From Novosphingobium capsulatum NBRC 12533 (lineage in GTDB: Bacteria; Pseudomonadota; Alphaproteobacteria; Sphingomonadales; Sphingomonadaceae), in assembly GCF_001598375.1 (NCBI RefSeq), contig NZ_BCYV01000005.1, forward strand, positions 124,001 through 188,000: a DNA stretch of 64,000 nucleotides. The letters are read 5' to 3'. A program made the position numbers and the translations under genes. The notes beneath the pieces are model-generated. The model was given only the letters and a program-made list of their open reading frames with translations, ran no database searches and was not told the DNA's origin. This document shows, piece after piece, positions 21,388 to 27,969 of this stretch (the stretch's first letter is position 1; every line of letters begins with the position of its first letter).

Positions 21388-21508
21388 GGCCCGCGGCTTT
21401 TGATGGGAAGCAGCTTGCTCCGCGATACCAACGGCTAAAGCGCGCGAACGCTGGGGCGACATCGCCAGGCTTCGTGATCCCTCCATCCGATCGAGGTGAT
21501 ACGATGCA
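21388..21508 (+). ncRNA. Candidate structured leader element, copy 2
   Basis: The first 89 nt are nearly identical to 15711-15800. A CCTC/GAGG hairpin follows, where copy 1 has CCC-CTG/CAG-GGG, and then the same GTGATACGATGCA. The element ends about 143 nt before tauD. The intergenic region 21248-21651 (404 nt) holds this element, the promoter and, after it, a GGCGCG-rich hairpin region near 21535-21560. No ORF in it looks real. Confidence 0.6.
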
Positions 21509-21651
21509 CAAGACCCGACGAATGTGTTGATGCGCGGCGCGTGATCCGCGCCGCCACCCAACCTGACTTTCTCGTTCCATCCCTTCGTTCGCGCGCGCCG
21601 GCCCATTGCCGGGCGATGCCTTGCGCGCGGCCCATGTTCAGGAGAATTCCC

Positions 21652-22617
21652 ATGGCCACTATCGTTGCCAGCTATCCCAATGCCAAAGACCCCGCGTCCC
21701 CGCTCGATATCCGCCCCGTGACCGGCCGCATCGGCGCCGAGGTTCACGGCCTGGCGCTGTCGGGCGATCTTGACGGCGCCACCGTGCGGGCGATCGAGGC
21801 TGCGCTGGTGCGGCACAAGGTGCTGTTTTTCCGGGGGCAACAACACCTCGACAATGCCGAGCACGAGGCGCTGACCGCGCTGTTCGGCGATCCCGTTGCC
21901 CACCCCACGGTGCCGGTTGCCGAAGGTTCGCGCTATCTGCTCGAACTCGACAGCAAGGAAGGCTATGCCGCGTCATCGTGGCATACCGACGTCACGTTCC
22001 TGGCGGCCTATCCCAAGGCATCGATCCTGCGCGGCATCACCATTCCCGAGGCGGGCGGCGATACGCTGTGGGCCAATGGCGAGACGGCCTACGAAGGCCT
22101 GCCCGAACCGCTGCGCCAACTGGTCAACAACCTGTGGGCGGTGCACAGCAACGATTACGATTACGCCGCCACGCTCGCGGCGGCTGGCACATCGGCCGAT
22201 GCCAGCGACACGGCCAAGGAGCGCACGCTCTATCACAAGTCGGTGTTCGCCTCGACGATCTATGAAACCGAGCATCCGGTGGTGCGGGTCCATCCTGTCA
22301 GCGGGCAGCGCAGCCTGCTGCTGGGCCACTTCGTCAAGCGCTTCGTCGGCCTGAGCGAGGCGGATTCGGCGCGGCTGTTCAATATCCTGCAAGACCACAT
22401 CACCAAGCCGGAAAACACCGTACGCTGGCGCTGGCAACCGGGTGACGTGGCGTTCTGGGACAACCGCAGCACGCAGCACCGCGCGATCGCCGATTTCGGC
22501 CTGCAGCGCCGCACGCTGCGCCGCGCCACGGTCGCGGGGGATGTGCCGGTGGGCATCGATGGCCGCGAAAGCCGCACCACGCGGCAGGAACGCGCCACCG
22601 CTGGCCAGCCGGCCTGA
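21652..22617 (+). CDS. TauD/TfdA-family Fe(II)/2-oxoglutarate dioxygenase 1
   Basis: A 321-aa non-haem dioxygenase. The iron-binding triad is His111-x-Asp113 (SSWHTDVTF) with the distal His276 (WDNRSTQHRA); the Arg about 12 residues later binds 2-oxoglutarate. Relatives release sulfite from taurine or alkanesulfonates, cleave alkyl sulfate esters (AtsK) or attack phenoxyacids. AGGAGA lies 6 nt before the ATG. It is the first gene behind leader copy 2, followed by a GST and a second dioxygenase. An organosulfur substrate is likely but inferred. Confidence 0.88.
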   Translation: MATIVASYPNAKDPASPLDIRPVTGRIGAEVHGLALSGDLDGATVRAIEAALVRHKVLFFRGQQHLDNAEHEALTALFGDPVAHPTVPVAEGSRYLLELDSKEGYAASSWHTDVTFLAAYPKASILRGITIPEAGGDTLWANGETAYEGLPEPLRQLVNNLWAVHSNDYDYAATLAAAGTSADASDTAKERTLYHKSVFASTIYETEHPVVRVHPVSGQRSLLLGHFVKRFVGLSEADSARLFNILQDHITKPENTVRWRWQPGDVAFWDNRSTQHRAIADFGLQRRTLRRATVAGDVPVGIDGRESRTTRQERATAGQPA

Positions 22618-22701
22618 CGGCCACCAGGTCATTCTCACCGCGCGGGGAGGGGGCAGGGCTGCTCGCTCCCCGTTCGGTCATCTCAAGGACACTCTGGCTC
22701 G

Positions 22702-23373
22702 ATGCAATTGCTAGCCTCTCCCGGCGCGACCAGCCTGCCGGCCCATGTCATCATCCGCGAGCTTGATCTGCCCGTGCCTGTTCGGTTGCTGCGGCTGGGG
22801 CCGGGGGGAGACGATCTCGCCCCGCTGACCCCGTTCGGCCGCATTCCGGCCCTGGTGCTCGACAATGGCACGGTCATCGGCGAAAACGCCGCGATCCTGC
22901 CCTTCCTGGCTGACCAGCGCCCCGGCACCGCGCTGTTCGCGCCGGCCGGCACGGTCGAGCGGGCGCAGATCCAGGCCTGGATCGGCTATATCAACAGTGA
23001 GATCCACGGCGCGACGCAGCGGGTCGGCAATCGCCCGCACCTCTATTCCGACGATCCAGCCGCGCACGAGGGCATCCGCCAGGCCGCCCGGCGCCGCCTG
23101 CGTGAAGCGTTCCAGCCGATCGAGGATCGCCTGGGCGAGGCGGAATGGCTGGTGGGCGATCGCTTCACCATTGCCGACGCCTATCTCGGCGTCTTTGCCA
23201 GCTATGTCCCGCATTTTGGCCCGGCCCTGGCCGATCTTCCTGCGCTTGCGGCGTTCTCCGCGCGTTTCGAGGCGCGGCCGGCGGTCCGCGCCGCACGGGA
23301 AGCGGAAGGCCCCCTGCCGTTCCGGCCCGGGGCTGGCCCGCGATCTGCTCCCGCTCAAGAGGTGCCGGCATGA
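22702..23373 (+). CDS. Glutathione S-transferase family protein
   Basis: A 223-aa GST. The N-terminal thioredoxin-like half has PFGRIPALVLDNG and IGENAAILPFL, the cis-Pro and Glu-containing glutathione-binding segments. The helical half has GDRFTIADAYLGVF, the usual N-capping motif. AAGGA lies upstream at the edge of useful spacing. It is placed between two TauD-type oxygenase genes, and its stop overlaps the next start (ATGA). It may handle a thiol or sulfur intermediate of the same pathway; that is inference. Confidence 0.85.
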   Translation: MQLLASPGATSLPAHVIIRELDLPVPVRLLRLGPGGDDLAPLTPFGRIPALVLDNGTVIGENAAILPFLADQRPGTALFAPAGTVERAQIQAWIGYINSEIHGATQRVGNRPHLYSDDPAAHEGIRQAARRRLREAFQPIEDRLGEAEWLVGDRFTIADAYLGVFASYVPHFGPALADLPALAAFSARFEARPAVRAAREAEGPLPFRPGAGPRSAPAQEVPA

Positions 23374-24221
23374 CGCTCGAAATCCGCAAGCATGGCCGCG
23401 TCGGTGCCGAAATCCTCGGCGTCGATCTCGCGCGCCCGCTGGCAGAGGCTGACTTTGCGGCGATCCGCGCCGCCTTTGCCGAACATGGCGTGGTGTTCTT
23501 TCGCGATCAGCAGATCAGCGAGGAGCAGCACATCGCTTTTGCCCGTGCCTGGGGGCCGATCAACATCAACCGCTTTTTCGCGGCCCATCCGCGTTATCCC
23601 GAAATTGCCTTGGTCGTGAAAGAGCCCGAACAGCAGCACAATATCGGTGGCGGCTGGCACACCGATCATTCCTATGATGCCGCGCCTGCACTGGGCTCGA
23701 TTCTGGTGGCGCGAGAATTGCCCCCGCAGGGCGGGGCCACGGCCTTTGCCTCGATGTATGCGGCGTATGACGCGTTGTCGGCAGCGTTGCGGCAAGAGGT
23801 CGATGGCCTGCGCGCGGTGCATTCGGCCCGCCACGTGTTTGGCAGCAAGGCCGCTGCCTATGAAGCCGTGCAGGATACTCGCCGCGATGGCCGCATCGGC
23901 AACGCGGGCGCCGCCGACGTGCTCGACGATCCGGTGCACCCTGTAGTCATCACCCATCCGCTCAGCGGCAAGCGCGCGCTCTATGTGAACCCAAGCTTCA
24001 CCGTGCGCGTGCTCGGCCTGTCAGACGCGGCTTCGGCCGATCTGCTTGCCAGGCTCTATGATCATGCGCGCCGCAGTGAATTCCATGAGGATTTCCACTG
24101 GCAGCCGGGCTCGATCGCGTTCTGGGACAACCGCGCGACCTGGCATTACGCCTATAACGATTACCACGGCCACCGCCGAGAGATGCATCGCATCACTATC
24201 GAAGGGGTCCCGCTAGGCTGA
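23370..24221 (+). CDS. TauD/TfdA-family Fe(II)/2-oxoglutarate dioxygenase 2
   Basis: A 283-aa dioxygenase with HxD at His97/Asp99 (GGWHTDHS) and distal His259 (WDNRATWHYA), followed by HRREMHRITIEG with the 2-oxoglutarate-binding Arg. It is shorter than, and clearly different from, the first TauD-like protein, so it is not a recent duplicate. Its start overlaps the GST stop. The substrate is unknown; taurine- or alkanesulfonate-type compounds fit the family and context. Confidence 0.88.
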   Translation: MTLEIRKHGRVGAEILGVDLARPLAEADFAAIRAAFAEHGVVFFRDQQISEEQHIAFARAWGPININRFFAAHPRYPEIALVVKEPEQQHNIGGGWHTDHSYDAAPALGSILVARELPPQGGATAFASMYAAYDALSAALRQEVDGLRAVHSARHVFGSKAAAYEAVQDTRRDGRIGNAGAADVLDDPVHPVVITHPLSGKRALYVNPSFTVRVLGLSDAASADLLARLYDHARRSEFHEDFHWQPGSIAFWDNRATWHYAYNDYHGHRREMHRITIEGVPLG

Positions 24222-24289
24222 TGTGTACGTCTAATTCATTGGTTTATATGAAGAACATACAAACTGTTGATAAGTTTTTGAAACAGGGC

Positions 24290-24318
24290 TTGCGCGTGCG
24301 GAATCGCCCGCATATAGG
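24290..24318 (+). promoter_or_regulatory. Promoter of tRNA-Pro
   Basis: TTGCGC, 17-nt spacer, TATAGG, followed by a GC-rich discriminator region. It ends 44 nt before the tRNA. Confidence 0.55.
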
Positions 24319-24362
24319 GCGGCCCTGCCCAGCGGGGACGGCCTAGCCCGAACCGCTCCGGT

Positions 24363-24439
24363 CGGGGAGTAGCTCAGCCTGGTAGAGCACTGTCTTCGGG
24401 AGGCAGGGGCCGGAGGTTCGAATCCTCTCTCCCCGACCA
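24363..24439 (+). tRNA. tRNA-Pro (CGG)
   Basis: 77-nt cloverleaf with acceptor stem CGGGGAG/CTCCCCG, D-arm TAGCTCAGCCTGGTAGA, anticodon loop TTCGGGA (anticodon CGG, codon CCG), T-arm GGTTCGAATCC and an encoded CCA. A terminator follows 29 nt later. Confidence 0.95.
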
Positions 24440-24468
24440 CTTATTTTCCCTGCATTGCAGGGGCATGA

Positions 24469-24496
24469 AAAAGCCGGCCTTCTGGCCGGCTTTTTC
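24469..24496 (+). terminator. Rho-independent terminator after tRNA-Pro
   Basis: Perfect 12-bp stem AAAAAGCCGGCC/GGCCGGCTTTTT with loop TTCT and a T run on the 3' side. Because it is symmetrical it could work on either strand. Confidence 0.9.
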
Positions 24497-24566
24497 GTTT
24501 CCGGTGAACGCCCGGTGAGGCTTGCCACTATTTGCGATTCTCGCATGCACTTCTAAGGCTGTGGGC

Positions 24567-25517
24567 ATGATGAGCCCCACCGAATCCCACAGCCCGCACT
24601 TCGAATGGCAATACCTTGACCTGATGCGCCAGATCTGGACACAGGGTGACGAGCGGATGGACCGCACCGGCGTGGGCACCCGCGCGGTGTTTGGCACGCA
24701 ATTGCGCTTCGATCTGTCGCAGGGCCGCGTCCCGCTGCTGTCGACCAAGCGGGTGTTCTGGAAAACCGCGACGCGCGAATTCCTGTGGTTCCTGACCGGC
24801 GATACCAATATCCGCGCGCTGTGCGCACAAGGGGTGGAAATCTGGACCGATTGGCCGCTCGATCGCTATCGTCGCGAAACGGGCGAGGATATCAGCCGCG
24901 CCGATTTTTCCGCGCGGATCGTGGCCGATGCCGCCTTTGCCGCGCAGTGGGGCGATCTCGGCCCGGTCTATGGCAAGCAGTGGGTCGATTGGCCGGTCTA
25001 TGAGCCAGCCGGCCAGGACGGCCTGTTTCGCCGCCGCGCGCAGGGGGTGAACCAGGTGGCGGGCCTGGTGGAAAGCCTGCGCCAAAATCCCGGCAGCCGC
25101 CGCCACATCGTGGAGGGGTGGAACGTGGCGGAGCTTGACGCCATGGCTCTGCCGCCGTGCCACAAAACCTATCAGTTCCAGGTGGCGGGCAATCGTCTGT
25201 CTTGCGTGCTCTATCAGCGCAGCTGCGATGTGGTGCTGGGCCTGCCGTTCAACCTGTGGGGCGCGGCGCTGTTCGTGCACATGCTGGCCCAGCAGTGCGA
25301 TCTTGAGCCCGGCGAACTGGTGTGGATGGGCGGGGATACCCACCTCTATCTCAACCATGCCGATCTGATCGAGGCGCAGTTGCAGCGTGTGCCGTCGGGC
25401 GATCCGCGCCTGGCCATCGCGCGGCGGCCGGAATCGATCTTTGACTATCGCATCGAGGACTTCGTGGTGGAGGGCTATCATCCGCAAGGGCATCTGGCCG
25501 CCCCGGTCGCCGTGTAA
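24567..25517 (+). CDS. thyA: Thymidylate synthase
   Basis: Folate-dependent thymidylate synthase of 316 aa that methylates dUMP to dTMP. The active-site LPPCHKTYQFQV has Cys at 198, and RSCDVVLGLPFNLWGAAL follows. E. coli ThyA is 264 aa with its Cys at 146, so the 52 extra residues all lie before the catalytic Cys, between about residues 85 and 145 (RYRRETGEDISRADFSARIV and a stretch near QDGLFRRRAQGV). Similar insertions are known in some bacterial ThyA. AAGG lies 8 nt before the ATG; the next codon is also ATG. Confidence 0.95.
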   Translation: MMSPTESHSPHFEWQYLDLMRQIWTQGDERMDRTGVGTRAVFGTQLRFDLSQGRVPLLSTKRVFWKTATREFLWFLTGDTNIRALCAQGVEIWTDWPLDRYRRETGEDISRADFSARIVADAAFAAQWGDLGPVYGKQWVDWPVYEPAGQDGLFRRRAQGVNQVAGLVESLRQNPGSRRHIVEGWNVAELDAMALPPCHKTYQFQVAGNRLSCVLYQRSCDVVLGLPFNLWGAALFVHMLAQQCDLEPGELVWMGGDTHLYLNHADLIEAQLQRVPSGDPRLAIARRPESIFDYRIEDFVVEGYHPQGHLAAPVAV

Positions 25518-25588
25518 GGCGCGCCGCGTTTGCGGGGTGCCGATCAAGTTTTGCACAGCTTGGTGCGAAAATTCTGCATGACCCTTTG

Positions 25589-25617
25589 TTGACACCTGCG
25601 GCCGCCCGGCATAGAGG
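25589..25617 (+). promoter_or_regulatory. Promoter of first tRNA-Asp
   Basis: TTGACA, 17-nt spacer, TAGAGG, ending 20 nt before the tRNA. The same sequence and spacing recur before the second tRNA-Asp. Confidence 0.7.
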
Positions 25618-25637
25618 CGCCTCACCCCAAGGGGAAT

Positions 25638-25714
25638 GCGGGTGTAGCTCAGTCGGTTAGAGTGCCGGCCTGTCACGCCGGAGGTCGCGGGTTCGAGCCC
25701 CGTCACTCGCGCCA
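25638..25714 (+). tRNA. tRNA-Asp (GTC), copy 1
   Basis: 77-nt cloverleaf with acceptor GCGGGTG/CACTCGC, anticodon loop CTGTCAC (anticodon GTC), T-loop GTTCGAGCC and an encoded CCA. It differs from copy 2 by one base in the D loop. Confidence 0.96.
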
Positions 25715-25798
25715 CCCCTTGGGTAAGATGTTGTTGGTCAACGAAAACCTTGCTCGAACAAGGCTTTCACGCCAAGGCTGGAAACAGCAAATTGGCAG

Positions 25799-25827
25799 TT
25801 GACAGCATATCGGCCGCGTCTTAGAGG
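25799..25827 (+). promoter_or_regulatory. Promoter of second tRNA-Asp
   Basis: TTGACA, 17-nt spacer, TAGAGG, ending 18 nt before the tRNA. The duplicated unit therefore includes the promoter. Confidence 0.7.
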
Positions 25828-25845
25828 CGCAATCCCCAAGGGCAC

Positions 25846-25922
25846 GCGGGTGTAGCTCAGTTGGTTAGAGTGCCGGCCTGTCACGCCGGAGGTCGCGGGT
25901 TCGAGCCCCGTCACTCGCGCCA
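25846..25922 (+). tRNA. tRNA-Asp (GTC), copy 2
   Basis: Same cloverleaf as copy 1 with D loop AGTTGG instead of AGTCGG. Anticodon GTC and CCA are encoded. It is followed by a terminator. Confidence 0.96.
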
Positions 25923-25936
25923 CTTGGTGGATTTTC

Positions 25937-25964
25937 AAAAAGGCCTCCTTCGGGAGGCCTTTTT
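25937..25964 (+). terminator. Rho-independent terminator after tRNA-Asp
   Basis: Perfect 12-bp stem AAAAAGGCCTCC/GGAGGCCTTTTT with a stable TTCG loop. It may also serve the minus-strand gene that ends at 26022. Confidence 0.92.
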
Positions 25965-26021
25965 CGTTTCCGGCATAAATGGCTCGGCGTGCTGATGGTC
26001 AGCTCTGCCTGTCCACGTGGC

Positions 26022-26261
26022 CTAGCCCCAGCGGCCGGTTTCCATCCAGATCAGGAAGCGGCGCAGCGGCAAGAGCCAGATCGTGCCCAGCACCAGGTAG
26101 ATCGGCACTTGCACCAGGACGGGCAGGCGGCCGATCTGTTCGCCCAGGCCCATGACGAACCCGCCATAGATCGCCAGCGCGGCGATCAGTGCCAGGATGC
26201 CCACCGGCTTACGCCAGGTGGGCGGAGGCGGCGGATTGAAGTGGGGTTGGCGCTCGCCCAT
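26022..26261 (-). CDS. DUF2842 small membrane protein
   Basis: A 79-aa protein with two membrane spans (ILALIAALAIYGGFVMGLGE and LPVLVQVPIYLVLGTIWLLP) and a tail, RRFLIWMETGRWG. The layout fits the DUF2842 family of alphaproteobacteria. The Pro-rich N-terminus (NPPPPPTWRKP) is cytosolic. Its ATG overlaps the stop of the cyclo-ligase gene (ATGA), so the two are co-expressed. The function is unknown. Confidence 0.8.
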   Translation of the reverse strand: MGERQPHFNPPPPPTWRKPVGILALIAALAIYGGFVMGLGEQIGRLPVLVQVPIYLVLGTIWLLPLRRFLIWMETGRWG

Positions 26262-26878
26262 CAGAACGGACCGTAGAGGCGGGTAGGGGTGACCACCGCG
26301 CGCAACGGGCGATCGTGCACCTCGCGCGGCAGGCTGTCGACGCATTGCGCGTCCCACGCCATGCCGATCGGCACGGCATCGGGATGGGCTTCGAGCCAGC
26401 GATCGTAATGCCCGCCGCCTTGGCCCAGGCGCTGGCCTTGCGCGGTGAAGCCCACCAGCGGCACGAACAACACATCGGGCGTAAGCAGCGGCGCATCGGC
26501 GGCTGGCTGCTTTACGCCCCAGGGATCGGGTTCCAGCACATCGTCGAGCGGCGGCACCAGCCATTGGCGGAATTGCATCGGCGCGCCACGATCGGCAAAC
26601 CACGGCAGCGCCACGGCGTGCCCGGCCTCGTGGAAGAAGGTGGCATAGCTGGCCGCGGGCGCTTCCCACTGGCTGGCATTGTACAGCGCCACGGTGGCGC
26701 CGGCCGGGATCAGCGCCATCAGCGGCGCGGGCGGGCGGCGGAACAGCAGCGCGCGGGTGCGCGGATCTAGCCCTTCGACATGGTCGCGGCGCCACGCCCG
26801 CAGGTCCTTGCGCAGGGCCTGCTTGGCGGCAACGGCGTTGTCTTCGTCCGGGAATGGGGGGGGTGACGGGCCCACCAT
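26261..26878 (-). CDS. 5-formyltetrahydrofolate cyclo-ligase
   Basis: A 205-aa enzyme that converts 5-formyl-THF to 5,10-methenyl-THF using ATP. It carries the N-terminal KQALRKDLRAWRR, VPLVGFTAQGQRLGQGGGHYDRWL (the family signature with the glycine-rich loop) and a C-terminal AVVTPTRLYG. Its place after zapA and a 6S-like RNA matches the widely conserved zapA-ssrS-fau (ygfA) arrangement of proteobacteria. The exact start is uncertain because the first ~15 residues are not conserved-looking. Confidence 0.93.
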   Translation of the reverse strand: MVGPSPPPFPDEDNAVAAKQALRKDLRAWRRDHVEGLDPRTRALLFRRPPAPLMALIPAGATVALYNASQWEAPAASYATFFHEAGHAVALPWFADRGAPMQFRQWLVPPLDDVLEPDPWGVKQPAADAPLLTPDVLFVPLVGFTAQGQRLGQGGGHYDRWLEAHPDAVPIGMAWDAQCVDSLPREVHDRPLRAVVTPTRLYGPF

Positions 26879-26892
26879 GGGTCGTTCTCCGG

Positions 26893-27000
26893 GAAAATCC
26901 TCTGACGCCTCAACGTCAGGTGGGGACCATGTGCCTGTGCCAGGGCCCAGGTAGGGACAGCCCCCTTGGATTTGCTTATAGCCTCAGGGATGTTTCATGC
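26893..27000 (-). ncRNA. ssrS: 6S RNA-like gene (ssrS)
   Basis: The 157-nt gap between zapA and the cyclo-ligase gene is the standard place for 6S RNA, the RNA polymerase sigma-70 regulator. On the minus strand a closing stem forms from GAAACATCCCTGA and TCAGAGGATTTTTC-like arms. An internal bubble follows with a small hairpin on its 3' side (CTGACG/CGTCAG) and an apical rod (GGGG/CCCC, CTGT/ACAG). This is the 6S layout, but compact at roughly 105 nt. The ends are estimates. Confidence 0.6.
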
Positions 27001-27034
27001 GGCGCGTGCCGGGCAGAACCCGTCGCCATGCAAT

Positions 27035-27403
27035 TTAGGCGTTCGCGGCATCAGGCTCAAGGGGCAGCGCCAGTTTTTGCGCCAGGTTTTCCACCCGCTC
27101 GGCGAGATTGGTCACGCGGGCGATCAATTCGGGCGGCGGCCCGGCTGGTGCGGGTGGCGGAGCAGCCGGCTCGGCCGGCGCAACCGGGGCAGGGCGGCTG
27201 TGCACCTCGTGCAGTTCATCGGCCAGCATCAGCGCGGCAAACAGCAGCATGCGCGCTTCACCCTGCGTGGCCATGTTCCCCAAGCGGCGCACCCGATCGT
27301 CGATCATGCGGCCCAGCATTTCGGCGTGGGCTTCTTCCCCGGCGGCAACCGAAATGGTCAGCGACCGTCCACCGATGGCCAGAGTCACGTTCGTCATCTG
27401 CAT
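27035..27403 (-). CDS. zapA: Cell division protein ZapA
   Basis: A 122-aa ZapA that binds and bundles FtsZ at the division ring. The N-terminal domain has VTLAIGGRSLTISVAAGEEA, followed by the helical part MLGRMIDDRVRRLGN and ARMLLFAALMLADEL. A Pro/Ala-rich linker leads to a C-terminal coiled coil (ELIARVTNLAERVENLAQKL). The start could also be the Met two codons later. It lies 38 nt after a small coiled-coil gene and just before the 6S-like RNA. Confidence 0.9.
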   Translation of the reverse strand: MQMTNVTLAIGGRSLTISVAAGEEAHAEMLGRMIDDRVRRLGNMATQGEARMLLFAALMLADELHEVHSRPAPVAPAEPAAPPPAPAGPPPELIARVTNLAERVENLAQKLALPLEPDAANA

Positions 27404-27441
27404 GCTCGTTGTTCCCCTGGCCCCTATCGGATGCGGCGCTG

Positions 27442-27720
27442 TTACTGCGGCAGGCTCGACAGCAGCAGGTCAAGCTGCTGCAATTCCTCGCTGACGCGTT
27501 CGCGCAGCTTGCGGTGGCGTGATTTCAACTCGCTCAGTTCTGCCTGCGCGTTGTGCGCCGCTGCGCTTTCCGCCTCGGCCTCGCGGCGGGCGACAACCTC
27601 TTCCAGCCGGGCCAACGCCAGTTCGACCCGCTCGATCGCCGAAAAGAGATCGCCGGTGCCATCTGTGCCTGTGCCGTTGGTGGCAGTGCGCGCTGCCGAA
27701 GTGCCGTCCATGATTGCCAT
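27442..27720 (-). CDS. Small coiled-coil protein next to zapA
   Basis: A 92-aa protein: a low-complexity Thr/Gly-rich N-terminus, then a long coiled coil (AIERVELALARLEEVVARRE and LSELKSRHRKLRERVSEELQ). Genes of this shape stand before zapA in many alphaproteobacteria, and a role in division is plausible but not shown. It is probably the first gene of the zapA unit. Transketolase is divergent, with a 249-nt gap that holds no recognised site. Confidence 0.75.
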   Translation of the reverse strand: MAIMDGTSAARTATNGTGTDGTGDLFSAIERVELALARLEEVVARREAEAESAAAHNAQAELSELKSRHRKLRERVSEELQQLDLLLSSLPQ

Positions 27721-27969
27721 ATTTCATCCGGTATCACACTGGCCGTGGCCTGCAAGTTCCCCTGTGCATACAAAAAGGCGGGTCATGCCAGCCAGGGCAC
27801 CGATTGCGCTGTCAAACGGCACGGCCCAGCGCTGGGTATTGGCCCGATCACCTGCCATGGCCGACGCCGCGCTTGACGCTGGCAAGCCGGGGAACCAAAG
27901 AGACCCCGATTTCCCCGAATCAGACGCCCCGGCCGCGCCGGGCGCGCGAGTAAGGACACCAACCCGAAG

